DNA of 64,000 nucleotides from Ferrimicrobium sp. (GCF_027364955.1 NZ_DAHXOI010000008.1:1-64000), one strand, 5' to 3'. Shown: positions 6,665 through 16,084, numbered from the stretch's first letter. Translations and numbers: made by a program. Notes: generated from the letters alone by a model not told the origin.

Positions 6665-7450
6665 GTGCATGATTTGCTGGTAGTTGGTGGCGGGGTCATG
6701 GGTGGCGCTTTGGCCGTTGGGATTGGCCGTGCCGAAGGTGGACCTCGTTCGGTCGCGATCCTTGACCATAGTCCCGAAAAGGCTCGCTTCGTTGCCTCTC
6801 GTTTTCCAGGTGGCGTGGCGGTTGACAGTATGGAACCCGCAAAGATGTACCTGCTGGCGGTCAAACCCCACCACCTACGTGGTGTTCTCACCAATCTCCC
6901 TCCTCATTCCAAAGCAATCTCGGTCGCGGCGGGTGTGCGGCTCGATCAACTCCAGACCTGGGCGCCTGCCGGTGCCCAGGTCATTCGGGCAATGCCCAAT
7001 ACGGCCTGCGAGATCGGTGCGGGAGTCATCGCCATCAGTGAAGTAGATGACGGTGGCTTCTTGACGGCTACTCGGGAGCTCTTTGGTCTCGTGGGCAAAG
7101 TGTTTGTTGTACCTGAGAAGCAGTTCGACGTCGTAAGTGCGCTATCAGGTAGCGGACCTGCTTATGTGTTTTTACTGCTAGAAGCGATGCAAGAGGCTGG
7201 CCTGACCCTTGGCCTTCCAGCCTCGGTGGCCCTCGAGTTGGCGCGCGCCACCGTTCGAGGGGCGGCACTATTGGCCGACGCCAGAGGAGAAGACCCCCGG
7301 ACCTTGAGGCTGGCGGTGACATCTCCAGGTGGAATGACAGCAGCGGCAATCGCTGTGTTTGAAGAGCTTGGCTTGCGACATCAGACACTTGAAGCGGTTC
7401 GCGCTGCCACTGCGCGGGCACAGGCACTCGCAGATCACGCCGGCGAGTGA
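6665..7450 (+). CDS. proC: Pyrroline-5-carboxylate reductase
   Basis: The 261-residue enzyme reduces 1-pyrroline-5-carboxylate to proline with NAD(P)H. It opens with the dinucleotide-binding loop VVGGGVMGGAL, continues with AVKPHH and the AMPNTA motif, and ends with the helical dimerisation domain whose signature runs ALSGSGPAYVF to SPGGMTAAAI, the ProC fingerprint. GTG 6665 is chosen because GGAG lies 6 bases upstream. The TTG at 6653 overlaps that ribosome-binding site. Length is typical (about 260-280). It is a single gene, followed 115 bases later by the hem operon. In many actinobacteria proC also lies close to hemA. Confidence 0.95.
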   Translation: MHDLLVVGGGVMGGALAVGIGRAEGGPRSVAILDHSPEKARFVASRFPGGVAVDSMEPAKMYLLAVKPHHLRGVLTNLPPHSKAISVAAGVRLDQLQTWAPAGAQVIRAMPNTACEIGAGVIAISEVDDGGFLTATRELFGLVGKVFVVPEKQFDVVSALSGSGPAYVFLLLEAMQEAGLTLGLPASVALELARATVRGAALLADARGEDPRTLRLAVTSPGGMTAAAIAVFEELGLRHQTLEAVRAATARAQALADHAGE

Positions 7451-7481
7451 ATGGCTGTCGATGTCGTTGTCTGAAGTGGGT

Positions 7482-7504
7482 CCTAGCGTAGCGTTTCGGC
7501 TAGG
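7482..7504 (+). terminator. Small hairpin between proC and hemA
   Basis: CCTAGC and GCTAGG form a 6-bp stem with an 11-base loop, 31 bases after the proC stop. There is no T-run. It may end proC transcription before the hemA promoter, but evidence is weak. Confidence 0.25.
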
Positions 7505-7565
7505 GAGGACTTGTGCGATACACTGAACAAGTCAAAGGTTTGCGTTTTTGTTGCGGTGGTAGTGC

Positions 7566-8819
7566 ATGTCTGTCATACTTTTAAGTATCAACGAGTCCGA
7601 TGTCGGTGTCGATTTTGACCGATTTGCGCTGACCCGGCCTGGCGAGGAGGAGTTACGTTCGTCCCTCAGGAGTCTCGTCGAAGGCGGTGTGATCGAGGAA
7701 GCGTTGTTGTTGAGTACGTGCGCACGTACCGAGCTTTACGTCATGGCAGAGCAGTTTCACGCTACGGTTGATGAGGTTGCAGCTGCCCTAGCGCAGTCGC
7801 TGCAGCTGCCCATAACGGTGGTACAGCCGGTTACACGCGTGCTCTATGGAAGGGCGGCTGTTCGGCATCTTTTGAGGGTTGCCGGGGGTTTGGAGTCGGC
7901 CATTGTGGGGGAGAGCGAGATTCTTTCTCAGGTCAAGCAGGCCCTGTCAGCTGCGCGGGAGAGCAAGATTGTCCTTGGCTCACTTGGTCGCTACTTCGAA
8001 CGTGCACTTGAGGTTGGAAAGCGCATTCGGAACGAGACACTGATTGGTTCTGGGAACGTATCAGTGACCTCGGCCGCTGCTTTGTTGGCCATGACCTCAG
8101 ATGCGGCACTTGTTGATGGTACTCCTCGTGTTGGTGTTGTCGGTTCAGGAGCTATTGGGTCGGAGGTCGCTCGAGTTTTGGTCGATCATGGCGCTGAGGT
8201 GACGTTGATGTCGTCATCTCCGGAGCGTCGGGATCTTCTTCAACGGGAGCTCAGCGGTGTCAGGGTGGTTGCAACCAGCGATCTGTCTGACCAACTCGCT
8301 TCGCTTGACACCCTTGTAATGGCCGGATCGGCCGTCCCAATGGTCCTCGATGGTTCAATTCTTGAAGGTTTTTCGGGTTTACGCATTATTGATCTCTGTC
8401 GGCCACGCACGATCGAGCGGGGAGTTGCTGAGGTCGCAGGTGTTGTACTTGTCGATCTCGATGATGTCAATCGATTTGTGTCCGATCAGTTGGCGGAACG
8501 CATGGAAGCGGTCGACTCAGTAGAACTTATTATTGAGGCCGAACTCGCCGATTTTGGAGAGTTGGCCTGGCTGCAGGATATGAATCCCGTGCTCCGCGCC
8601 CTCTATGAGGAGGCAGAACGGGTTCGCGAAAGCGAGTTGAGCCGATCATTAAAGCGACTCGGGGCTACTGATCCAGCGGTCATTGAAGAACTGGAATTAC
8701 TGACGCATCGGCTTGTGAACAAGCTACTGCATCATCCTGCCACATCATTGCGAGAACAGACAGGGGCAGAGGGCTTCGCGGAGTTTCTCGAAAACTTCAA
8801 AACTATCTTCCGGCTGTGA
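7566..8819 (+). CDS. hemA: Glutamyl-tRNA reductase
   Basis: The 417-residue enzyme reduces glutamyl-tRNA(Glu) to glutamate-1-semialdehyde, the committed step of the C5 heme pathway. The catalytic domain contains Cys52 in LLSTCARTELYV, where most homologues have STCNRTE, so the residue after the nucleophile is Ala rather than Asn. Then come GLESAIVGESEILSQVK and the NADPH-binding loop VVGSGAIGSEVAR, and a C-terminal helical dimerisation domain ending in TSLREQTGAEGF-type helices. Length is normal. It is the first gene of hemA-hemC-cobA/hemD-hemB-hemL, with 13 bases to hemC, so the five are probably one transcript with the promoter in the 115 bases upstream. Confidence 0.97.
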   Translation: MSVILLSINESDVGVDFDRFALTRPGEEELRSSLRSLVEGGVIEEALLLSTCARTELYVMAEQFHATVDEVAAALAQSLQLPITVVQPVTRVLYGRAAVRHLLRVAGGLESAIVGESEILSQVKQALSAARESKIVLGSLGRYFERALEVGKRIRNETLIGSGNVSVTSAAALLAMTSDAALVDGTPRVGVVGSGAIGSEVARVLVDHGAEVTLMSSSPERRDLLQRELSGVRVVATSDLSDQLASLDTLVMAGSAVPMVLDGSILEGFSGLRIIDLCRPRTIERGVAEVAGVVLVDLDDVNRFVSDQLAERMEAVDSVELIIEAELADFGELAWLQDMNPVLRALYEEAERVRESELSRSLKRLGATDPAVIEELELLTHRLVNKLLHHPATSLREQTGAEGFAEFLENFKTIFRL

Positions 8820-8832
8820 CAGCCCATCGATC

Positions 8833-9723
8833 ATGACGACCTCTTTGAAGATAGCTACGCGTGGTTCAGAGCTGGCGCTATGGCAGGCGATGCATGTCGC
8901 CTCCGCACTCCCGGTTCCGTCAGAGATTACTGTGGTCGAGACCGAGGGGGATCGAGTGCAGGATCGTCCGCTTGCGGAGATTGGCGGTCAAGGGGTATTC
9001 GCAAAGGAGATTCAACAGCACGTTTTGCACCATCAGGCTGCCTTGGCGGTCCATTCTGCGAAGGATCTCCCGAGCGTGACCGTCAGTGGCCTCCAGATTG
9101 GCGCTTGGCTCCCTCGCGCTGACCCTCGTGACATGCTTGTGGGTTCCACGTTAGGGGATCTCCCGAACGGTGCCCGTGTCGGGACCTCGTCAATTCGTCG
9201 AGCAGCGCAGCTCCTCGCCCTGCGGCCAGATGTCGAGATTGTGCCACTTCGTGGAAACATACGGACCAGGCTGGAGAAAGGTCAACGATTGGACGCAATC
9301 TTTGTCGCAGCTGCGGCGCTCCAACGACTCGATATCTTGCCAGAGATAACGGAAATTCTCAGCCCTGAGTTGATGGTGCCACAGGTTGGACAGGGAGCGA
9401 TCGCTATCGAGTGCAGAGCGGATGATGTTGCTACCCTTGAGATGCTTGCATCGGTCAACGACTCTGCCACAGAAAGGGCGGTACTGGCGGAGCGAAGTCT
9501 CCTTCGGGTCTTTGGCACTGGCTGTAGCCTTCCTATCGGTGGACTGGCTGAGTTAAGCGGCCACGGGCTGGTGTTGCGTGCGATGGTAGCAGCCCATGAT
9601 GGAACGAGGATCCTTCGCGGCTCCGCCAGCGGTGACGAACCTACCCAACTCGGATCCACACTTGCTCATTCACTTGTCGAACGAGGAGCCCTTGCGTTGT
9701 TATCTGATTCGGATGGGGAGTAG
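8833..9723 (+). CDS. hemC: Hydroxymethylbilane synthase (porphobilinogen deaminase)
   Basis: The 296-residue enzyme joins four porphobilinogen molecules into hydroxymethylbilane. It shows IATRGSELALWQA at the N-terminus, the catalytic region VHSAKDLP, the substrate-binding GTSSIRRAAQL and RGNIRTRLEKG, and the dipyrromethane cofactor Cys231 in FGTGCSLPIGG. All key Arg and Asp landmarks are present and length is typical. It lies 13 bases after hemA and 6 bases before the fused cobA/hemD gene, consistent with a single operon making uroporphyrinogen III. Confidence 0.97.
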   Translation: MTTSLKIATRGSELALWQAMHVASALPVPSEITVVETEGDRVQDRPLAEIGGQGVFAKEIQQHVLHHQAALAVHSAKDLPSVTVSGLQIGAWLPRADPRDMLVGSTLGDLPNGARVGTSSIRRAAQLLALRPDVEIVPLRGNIRTRLEKGQRLDAIFVAAAALQRLDILPEITEILSPELMVPQVGQGAIAIECRADDVATLEMLASVNDSATERAVLAERSLLRVFGTGCSLPIGGLAELSGHGLVLRAMVAAHDGTRILRGSASGDEPTQLGSTLAHSLVERGALALLSDSDGE

Positions 9724-9729
9724 CATCAG

Positions 9730-11187
9730 GTGGCACGTGTTGTACTCGTAGGAGCCGGACCAGGAGATCCAGGACTCATCACGGTGCGAGGCTTGGAGTT
9801 ACTCAGGTCGGCCGATGTCGTGGTGACCGATTTTCTGGTAGATGGCCGCCTTAAACAGCTGATCCCCGCAGATGTCGATATCGTCGATGTGGGCAAGCGG
9901 CCGGGTGCGACGTCGTTCTCACAGGATGCTATCAATCAAGAGCTCATTCGTCTCAGCCGGTCTCACGGCCTGGTCGTCCGTTTGAAGGGTGGAGACCCAT
10001 TCCTTTTTGGTCGTGGCGGTGAGGAAGTGGATGCACTCCTTACGGCAGGCATCTCAGTCGAGGTGGTGCCTGGTGTGACGTCCGCGCTGGCTGCCCCAGC
10101 CTACGCTGGGGTTCCAGTGACACATCGAGGGTTGGCTGATGGCTACATTGTGATCACTGGGCATCGACATGCTGACGCTCCTCTCGACTACGATTGGTCG
10201 GCGCTGGTCGGGTCAAAACTCACCATTGTGGTCTTGATGGGAGTTGCACGCCGAGGACTCATCGCCGACGCGCTTATGGCCGCAGGCATGAGCGCGAATA
10301 CCCCCGTTGTTGCGGTTGAGTCGGTCACCTGGCCCCAGGAACGATCACTGCGAACAACCGTTGGCCAGCTTGCTGCTCAACAGATCGGATCTCCTGCGGT
10401 CATCGTCATCGGGACCACAGCGGGCCTTCACTTGGATTGGCGAAGATCCTTGCCGTTGGCCGGTGTGAGCGTTCACCTGTTGCGCCCTTTTGATCCTTGT
10501 GATCCGCTTGCTGACAAGCTGCGTGCAGACGGGGCTACGGTGATTCAAGCGCCTGCGATTGAGATCCAGGATCCCTCAGATGGCGGTAGTGCCCTGCGGG
10601 ATGCGATGCACAATATCGAGCGATATGATTGGCTGCTCTTTACCTCGAAGAACGGTGTTGAGCGCGCGATAGGAACGACGGTTGATCTGAGGCGACTGGC
10701 CAACATCAAGATCGCGGTGATTGGCTCTGGGACTCGCGCTGCTCTTCAACGCTATCGCGTTGGTAGTGATCTCATGCCTGCTGAGTTTGTGGGCGAGGCG
10801 TTAGTGGATAGTTTCCCGGCCGGCCCAGGAAGGGTGCTATTTCCACGAGCGCAAGTCGCCCGTGACGTGGTTCCCGATGGTCTACGAGCCAAGGGCTGGG
10901 ATGTCGATATTGTCGAGGCCTATCAGATCGGTGTTCCTGCTCCGCTCATGAAAGAAGATCTCGCTGGCGCGATGGATATCACCGTCTTTACTGCTGCGTC
11001 TACGGTGAGTGGCTATCGTGAGCAGTATCCAGGTGTGTTACCCAAGCAGGCGGTTGCCATCGGTCCCGTGACGGCTGACCGCTTGCGAGACCTTGGCGTA
11101 GGGCAGATCGTTGTTGCTGACGAGTATTCAGTAGAGGGCCTGACTGCAGTGATTAGACGGCTCGCCTCCTCGTCGACGCAGGGGTAG
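9730..11187 (+). CDS. Fused uroporphyrinogen-III methyltransferase / uroporphyrinogen-III synthase
   Basis: The 485-residue protein has two enzymes. Residues 1-245 are a SUMT (CobA/CysG-C type): GAGPGDPGLITVRG, KRPG, LKGGDPFLFGRGGEE, VVPGVTSALAAPAYAG and THRG, which methylate uroporphyrinogen III at C2 and C7 with S-adenosylmethionine for siroheme or cobalamin. Residues about 250-480 are HemD-like, low in sequence conservation but with LLFTSKNGVERA and TAASTVSGY, typical of uroporphyrinogen-III synthase, which cyclises hydroxymethylbilane. Such CobA-HemD fusions are common in actinobacteria and clostridia. The start is GTG 9730, 6 bases after hemC. The fusion puts the branch point to siroheme/B12 and the heme precursor step in one polypeptide. 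Confidence 0.92.
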   Translation: MARVVLVGAGPGDPGLITVRGLELLRSADVVVTDFLVDGRLKQLIPADVDIVDVGKRPGATSFSQDAINQELIRLSRSHGLVVRLKGGDPFLFGRGGEEVDALLTAGISVEVVPGVTSALAAPAYAGVPVTHRGLADGYIVITGHRHADAPLDYDWSALVGSKLTIVVLMGVARRGLIADALMAAGMSANTPVVAVESVTWPQERSLRTTVGQLAAQQIGSPAVIVIGTTAGLHLDWRRSLPLAGVSVHLLRPFDPCDPLADKLRADGATVIQAPAIEIQDPSDGGSALRDAMHNIERYDWLLFTSKNGVERAIGTTVDLRRLANIKIAVIGSGTRAALQRYRVGSDLMPAEFVGEALVDSFPAGPGRVLFPRAQVARDVVPDGLRAKGWDVDIVEAYQIGVPAPLMKEDLAGAMDITVFTAASTVSGYREQYPGVLPKQAVAIGPVTADRLRDLGVGQIVVADEYSVEGLTAVIRRLASSSTQG

Positions 11188-11205
11188 GTGGGTAGGCTAG
11201 AGAGA

Positions 11206-12180
11206 ATGGAACACTTTCGACGACCACGACGACTACGTGCGACGCCTCAGATTCGCAATCTTGTTGCAGAGACGCACCTCCATCGTGAGCAGTTTATCCT
11301 ACCGATGTTTGTTCGTGAAGGACTTGACCGTCCTGCACCGATCGCTGCCATGCCAGGAGTGGTTCAACATTCCACGGCGAGTGCAGTGGAGGAGGTCCGC
11401 TCCCTTCTTGATCATGGAGTGACGAGCGTTCTCCTCTTCGGGGTGACTGATCATAAGGATGAGGATGGCAGCTACGCCTGTCGTGCCGATTTTGTGCTCC
11501 AACGTACGATCCAAGAGCTGAAGGAGACCTTTGGTGATACGGTCTTTGTGATCAGTGACCTGTGTCTTGACGAGTACACGACACATGGGCACTGTGGGGT
11601 TCTGGATGAGCGAGGGAGGGTAGATAACGACCGGACGCTCATCCGCTATCAGGTGCTGGCACAGTCGCTAGCACAGGCCGGCGTCGACATGGTAGCTCCC
11701 TCTGGGATGATGGATCATCAGGTCGCGGCGATACGAGAAGCGCTCGATGATAGCGACGCCATTGACTGCGGCATTTTGGCCTACTCGGCCAAGTACGGAT
11801 CGGCCCTGTACGGGCCATTCCGAGAGGCGGTTGACGTTGAGATCGCTAACGGAGGCGACCGACGGGCCTACCAACAGGATTATCGCAATCAGCGAGAGGC
11901 GCTCTTGGAGGTGGAGTTAGATCTCACCGAGGGTGCAGACATGGTGATGGTGAAGCCAGCATCGTTCTATCTTGATGTCCTTTCCAAGGTCCGTTCGGTG
12001 TGCCCGGTCCCGCTGGCCGCTTACCAGGTTTCAGGCGAGTACTCGATGATTGTGGCGGCCGCAGCGGCGGGATACATCGATCGTCAGCAAACGATCCAAG
12101 AGTCACTGACGGCCATCGTTCGCGCTGGAGCGGATTGTGTGCTGACGTACTTTGCAAAGGAGGCAGCAGCATGGCTGTAA
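11206..12180 (+). CDS. hemB: Delta-aminolevulinic acid dehydratase (porphobilinogen synthase)
   Basis: This 324-residue enzyme condenses two 5-aminolevulinate molecules to porphobilinogen. The metal-binding stretch DLCLDEYTTHGHCGVL supplies two of the Cys residues of the zinc-type site. The two Schiff-base lysines are Lys196 in YSAKYGSALYGPF and Lys250 in MVMVKPASFY, and AYQVSGEYSM follows. The previous gene stops at 11187. GTG 11188 abuts that stop, but I prefer ATG 11206, which starts MEHFRRPRRLR as relatives do. The ribosome-binding site is weak for either. The 3' end overlaps hemL by 10 bases. Confidence 0.96.
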   Translation: MEHFRRPRRLRATPQIRNLVAETHLHREQFILPMFVREGLDRPAPIAAMPGVVQHSTASAVEEVRSLLDHGVTSVLLFGVTDHKDEDGSYACRADFVLQRTIQELKETFGDTVFVISDLCLDEYTTHGHCGVLDERGRVDNDRTLIRYQVLAQSLAQAGVDMVAPSGMMDHQVAAIREALDDSDAIDCGILAYSAKYGSALYGPFREAVDVEIANGGDRRAYQQDYRNQREALLEVELDLTEGADMVMVKPASFYLDVLSKVRSVCPVPLAAYQVSGEYSMIVAAAAAGYIDRQQTIQESLTAIVRAGADCVLTYFAKEAAAWL

Positions 12181-13472
12181 TCGACGAGGACGCTATGACG
12201 AATGAGGCAGCGTTCTCCAGGGCCTGTACGTCGTTGGTTGGCGGAGTCAACTCGCCGGTGCGTTCCTTTAATGCAGTGGGGGGAGTCCCCTTCTTCGTAC
12301 GGGAGGGTCACGGTTCCTATGTTGTTGACGTTGAGGGCCGTCGTTACCTCGATTACATCCAGTCCTACGGAGCGATCATCCATGGCCACGGTGATCAGCA
12401 AATCTTAAGTGCACTGTACGAAGCGGCTCGCCGCGGAACGACCTTCGGGGCTCCGACGCTTGGTGAGGTCCGATTGGCGGAGAGTATCAAGGCGAAGGTA
12501 CCTGGAGTCGACCTGGTACGTCTCACGAATTCAGGTACCGAGGCGACCATGACCGCGCTGCGCTTAGCTCGTGGCGTGACAGGCCGTTCCAAGATCATCA
12601 AATTTGAGGGATGTTATCATGGGCATTCGGATGCCTTGCTGGCTGCAAGTGGTTCCGGAGTCGCATCGCTGGGTCTCCCTGCGTCGGTCGGCGTGACCGC
12701 TGCGGCGGTACACGATACGGTGGTGCTCCCCTTCAACGAAGTTCCTCAGATCGGTGAGGATATCGCCGCTGTGATTGTCGAACCAGTCGCCGCCAATATG
12801 GGACTGGTTCCAGCGGTACCAGGCTTTCTATCCCAGCTTCGCTCGCTCACCACCCAGGCCGGTGCCTTGCTCATCTTTGATGAGGTGATCACTGGATTCC
12901 GTGTGGCAGATGGTGGCGCATCGACGCTCTTTGACATCACGCCAGACCTATGGTGTTTTGGGAAGGTGATTGGTGGGGGACTGCCAGTTGGCGCCCTGGC
13001 AGGCAGAGAGGATCTGATGGCTCAGCTTGCGCCAACAGGCCCGGTCTACCAAGCTGGGACACTTTCTGGAAATCCACTAGCGACGGCGGCCGGAGCTGCT
13101 GCGCTTGATCAACTGAACGTGGCTAGTTACCGGATGCTGGATGGGCGGGCCGAACAGCTGGCACTGGGACTCACCAAGGTGATCGAAGAGGCCGATCTTG
13201 CCGTTCAGGTCCAGCGAGTGAATGGACTGCTTGGACTTTTCTTCGCTGATGAGCCCGTCACCAACTATCGTCAGGCGGTTGCATCGGTTGAGCGCGGATT
13301 CTATCCCTACTTCTTCCATGCGATGCTCAAACGTGGCGTAGCGCTCGCTCCGGGGCCCTATGAGATTCTGTTCCCTGGGCTCGCACATACAGTCGATGAT
13401 ATCGACAAGACCATCGATATTGCCTCAGCAGCAGCGGCTGAGGCTCGTGACCAGTGGCACCAACACCACTAG
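12171..13472 (+). CDS. hemL: Glutamate-1-semialdehyde 2,1-aminomutase
   Basis: A PLP enzyme of the class-III aminotransferase fold (433 residues) that turns glutamate-1-semialdehyde into 5-aminolevulinate, completing the C5 route begun by HemA. Landmarks are GGVNSPVRSF, NSGTEATMTALRLAR, the CYHGHSD loop, the cofactor-binding IFDEVITGFR and the PLP lysine Lys265 in CFGKVIGGGLP. Start ATG 12171 lies inside the last codons of hemB behind an excellent AAAGGAGG, which indicates translational coupling. Upstream in-frame starts are unlikely. The operon ends here. The next gene is convergent, with two short inverted repeats (AGACC/GGTCT and AGCCC/GGGCT) in the 149-base gap. Confidence 0.97.
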   Translation: MAVIDEDAMTNEAAFSRACTSLVGGVNSPVRSFNAVGGVPFFVREGHGSYVVDVEGRRYLDYIQSYGAIIHGHGDQQILSALYEAARRGTTFGAPTLGEVRLAESIKAKVPGVDLVRLTNSGTEATMTALRLARGVTGRSKIIKFEGCYHGHSDALLAASGSGVASLGLPASVGVTAAAVHDTVVLPFNEVPQIGEDIAAVIVEPVAANMGLVPAVPGFLSQLRSLTTQAGALLIFDEVITGFRVADGGASTLFDITPDLWCFGKVIGGGLPVGALAGREDLMAQLAPTGPVYQAGTLSGNPLATAAGAAALDQLNVASYRMLDGRAEQLALGLTKVIEEADLAVQVQRVNGLLGLFFADEPVTNYRQAVASVERGFYPYFFHAMLKRGVALAPGPYEILFPGLAHTVDDIDKTIDIASAAAAEARDQWHQHH

Positions 13473-13621
13473 TTTGCAGAGACCTTCTGGAGGGTCTGAA
13501 GCGGTCACGCTACCGACGGAGGCGCCATTAGGTGGTTGCCTATAGCCCAGCGTTAGGGCTGCCGACTCGACCATACGATCCTCACTGGCAGGCGAGAGGA
13601 CCAAGCGTGGTAGAGGACTGG

Positions 13622-14884
13622 CTAACCTGCCTCGCGTTCGCGTAGCCGCTGCGTCAAGCGATAGATCTGTTCGATCCGGTCGGGGGCTGAGCCTGGCATG
13701 AGATTGGCCATGATTGCCACGACTGGGGTCATCGTGGCCTTCGAGCGCATGGCGAGCCAGACCCCGGAGGACATCAGTAGTGGATTGGAGATCGCTTTGA
13801 CGAATAGGGTTCCGACTGCGTAATAACCCGCGTAGCGAGTCTGCAGCGCTGTGGTGAAACCCACTATCGGGCGAGGATCTCCCGTGCCGAGGCTTTGTGT
13901 GATGGCATTAGCGGCCATCCGACCGGTCTCGTATCCGTAGGAGATCCCCTCACCATTGAAGGGATTGATGCTTGCCGTTGCGTCACCGACCATGAGGAAA
14001 TTAGGTCCAGAACGCGGTTCGATACTAAGACCCATCTGTAATTTTCCGCCAGTAGCTTCGCGGACGGTTCTATCCGCCGGGAAGTGCCAAGCATCTTGCG
14101 TCTTTTCGAGAAACCGTTCTAGGGCATGCGTGGTGTTCATCTTGCGCCACCGAGCGCTGTTTGAAAGTAATCCAAAGCCGACGTTGGCGGTCCCATCTCC
14201 GGCTGGGAAGATCCACCCATAGCCGGGTATGGTCGCGCCATTCTCATCGCGAAGATCGAGGTGAGACTCGATCCATTGTTCGTCGGATCGATCCGTCTCA
14301 AAGTAGCCGCGGATTGCGAGCCCGAGAGGTTTGGTCACATTGCGGCGAGCTCCAAGGGATCGAGCGATCCGCGCGTTCGAACCTTCGGCGAGAACGTAGA
14401 CCTTTGCCGTTAGGGTGGACGCTTCGTCCGTCTCGATGTCCTTGACACGTAGGGACTGGATATGTCCCGATGTGAGCGTCGCTTCAATCGCTTCATGATG
14501 GTACAGCACGGTCGCGCCGACGCTAGCGGCACGATCGAGGACCGCCTGATCTAGCACGGATCTTCGAACAACGTATCCATAGCTCGGATAGTCCGGCAGA
14601 CTTGGCCAGGGTAACTCGTAGGAGCGACCATAGGCGACCGCACGTAATCCGTGGTATTTCTGCTGACTGTCGAGCATCGATTGCAGGCCCATGGCCTCAA
14701 GTTGAACGACGGCCCGTGGGGTCAGCCCATCACCACAGGTCTTGTCGCGGGGAAACTGCTTCTTCTCCACCACAATGACCGAGACTCCTCGCATGGCGAG
14801 CCAAAAGGCGGTTGCCGCACCTGCTGGGCCGCCCCCGATGACGATCACGTCAGCTGAGTGTTCTTCGTCGATATTTTTATTCAC
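13622..14884 (-). CDS. Geranylgeranyl reductase family flavoprotein (probable menaquinone reductase)
   Basis: The 420-residue protein binds FAD through VIVIGGGPAGAATAFW (about 13-28) and has the family features VVEKKQFPRDKTCGDGLTPRA and the second FAD motif FLMVGDATASINPFNGEGI. Geranylgeranyl reductases saturate isoprenoid double bonds. The mycobacterial member MenJ reduces one double bond of the menaquinone side chain. The gene is divergent from nuoA, as I recall for Streptomyces, which fits a role in the quinone pool of complex I. GTG 14884 is chosen because the 65 residues encoded upstream are not domain-like. The exact substrate (menaquinone or archaeal-type lipid chains) is inferred from context. 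Confidence 0.8.
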   Translation of the reverse strand: MNKNIDEEHSADVIVIGGGPAGAATAFWLAMRGVSVIVVEKKQFPRDKTCGDGLTPRAVVQLEAMGLQSMLDSQQKYHGLRAVAYGRSYELPWPSLPDYPSYGYVVRRSVLDQAVLDRAASVGATVLYHHEAIEATLTSGHIQSLRVKDIETDEASTLTAKVYVLAEGSNARIARSLGARRNVTKPLGLAIRGYFETDRSDEQWIESHLDLRDENGATIPGYGWIFPAGDGTANVGFGLLSNSARWRKMNTTHALERFLEKTQDAWHFPADRTVREATGGKLQMGLSIEPRSGPNFLMVGDATASINPFNGEGISYGYETGRMAANAITQSLGTGDPRPIVGFTTALQTRYAGYYAVGTLFVKAISNPLLMSSGVWLAMRSKATMTPVVAIMANLMPGSAPDRIEQIYRLTQRLREREAG

Positions 14885-15070
14885 CTCATCTATCGTAGAC
14901 TGGGGCAGGGCGCTAGTTAGTGGTTCACCAAATAGGTTGGTCCTTTGGCAATCAGAGTAGGGCGATCTCGTCTGGATTTGCACGTAAGGGTAGAAACGTA
15001 TCAAGATGGAGGTGCACGTGGGTGATTTTCGCGTCTGCATTGACGATGGTACCGATAGAAATGGGGTGAG

Positions 15071-15514
15071 GTGACTCAATACCTTCCAATAGTCATCATG
15101 CTGGTCCTGGGAGCACTCTTTGCATCAGGTTCCTTTGTAGCCTCAGGCCTTTTTGCTCCACGGCGTCCGCATCGGGCCAAGTCGGCGCCCTACGAGTGTG
15201 GTATTGTCCCAAGGACTGAGTTGGCAGAACGTTTCCCTGTACGGTTTTACCTTGTAGCGATGATCTTCATCATCTTTGATATCGAAATAATCTTCTTATA
15301 TCCCTTCGCGGCGGCCGCAGGCGAGTTAGGTACTTTCGGGGTGATTGAGATTGCGACCTTCGCTCTCGTTGTCTTCATCGCCTTTGCATACCTGGTGGCA
15401 AACGGCGCGCTGAGTTGGGGACCAAAGCGGGGCGCGTCGGTCGAGGGTCGTGTCGCTCGTCGGGTCGATCTCGGCGAACTGACCGCATCGATGGTGCGAG
15501 GAGGACGTGACTAA
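15071..15514 (+). CDS. nuoA: NADH-quinone oxidoreductase subunit A
   Basis: NuoA is a small membrane subunit of complex I near the quinone channel. The 147-residue product has three hydrophobic helices (about 5-28, 58-80, 88-110) and the family motif YECGIVP followed by [19 protein letters not shown], whose acidic end is conserved. GTG 15071 follows a GGGGTGAG ribosome-binding site. It is the first gene of the nuoA-N operon. The promoter should lie in the 186 bases shared with the divergent flavoprotein gene, though I could not pick convincing -35/-10 boxes. A charged C-terminal extension of about 30 residues follows the last helix. Its stop shares one base with nuoB. Confidence 0.96.
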   Translation: MTQYLPIVIMLVLGALFASGSFVASGLFAPRRPHRAKSAPYECGIVPRTELAERFPVRFYLVAMIFIIFDIEIIFLYPFAAAAGELGTFGVIEIATFALVVFIAFAYLVANGALSWGPKRGASVEGRVARRVDLGELTASMVRGGRD

Positions 15515-16074
15515 TGCCACTGGAGGACCTCAGCTACAACTTCCTTACTGGTAACGTTGAGAAGTTGGTGCAGTGGGCACGCAAGGCCAGTGTCTGGCCA
15601 GCTACGTTTGGGCTCGCGTGTTGTGCCATTGAAATGATGGCGAGTGGAGCAGCTGATTTTGATCTCGCCCGCTTTGGTATGGAGGTTTTTCGAGCGTCGC
15701 CTCGACAATCAGATCTCATGATCGTGGCTGGTCGTGTATCGCAAAAAATGGCACCCGTCCTTCGTCAAGTGTACGACCAGATGATGGAACCTAAGTGGGT
15801 GATCTCAATGGGTGTGTGCGCTTCGACTGGTGGAATGTTCAACAACTATGCAATCGTTCAAGGTGTCGATCAGATCGTCCCGGTCGATGTCTACGCACCT
15901 GGATGTCCTCCTGGTCCAGAGACGTTGATGCACGCCATTCTGACCCTCCATCATCAGATTCAAACTGGGGACATCCTGCGGCGTCGTGCGGCCGGCGAGA
16001 AGGGTACGACTGTTCGCATGATTGGCGAGCCGTCCACGACCAAGATGCTCGGAGGTGTCGAGGACCTTGTCTGA
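15514..16074 (+). CDS. nuoB: NADH-quinone oxidoreductase subunit B
   Basis: NuoB carries cluster N2, the last iron-sulfur centre before quinone. The ligands are visible: tandem Cys36-Cys37 in LACCAIE, Cys102 in MGVCAS and Cys131 in APGCPPGPE. The 186-residue length is typical. It overlaps nuoA by one base (TAATG) and is followed by nuoC after 10 bases. It acts in the hydrophilic arm at the membrane interface, between NuoI and NuoD. Confidence 0.97.
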   Translation: MPLEDLSYNFLTGNVEKLVQWARKASVWPATFGLACCAIEMMASGAADFDLARFGMEVFRASPRQSDLMIVAGRVSQKMAPVLRQVYDQMMEPKWVISMGVCASTGGMFNNYAIVQGVDQIVPVDVYAPGCPPGPETLMHAILTLHHQIQTGDILRRRAAGEKGTTVRMIGEPSTTKMLGGVEDLV

Positions 16075-16084
16075 GGTGATAGTG

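Noticed and set aside
7451-7565. Riboswitch or cobalamin element upstream of hemA
   Set aside because: The 115-base gap is too short and lacks the conserved B12-box-like sequence; only a weak hairpin is present.
14885-15070. Defined -35/-10 promoter for nuoA
   Set aside because: Several TTG-rich hexamers occur (such as TTGCAC near 14978) but none has a good -10 partner at proper spacing.
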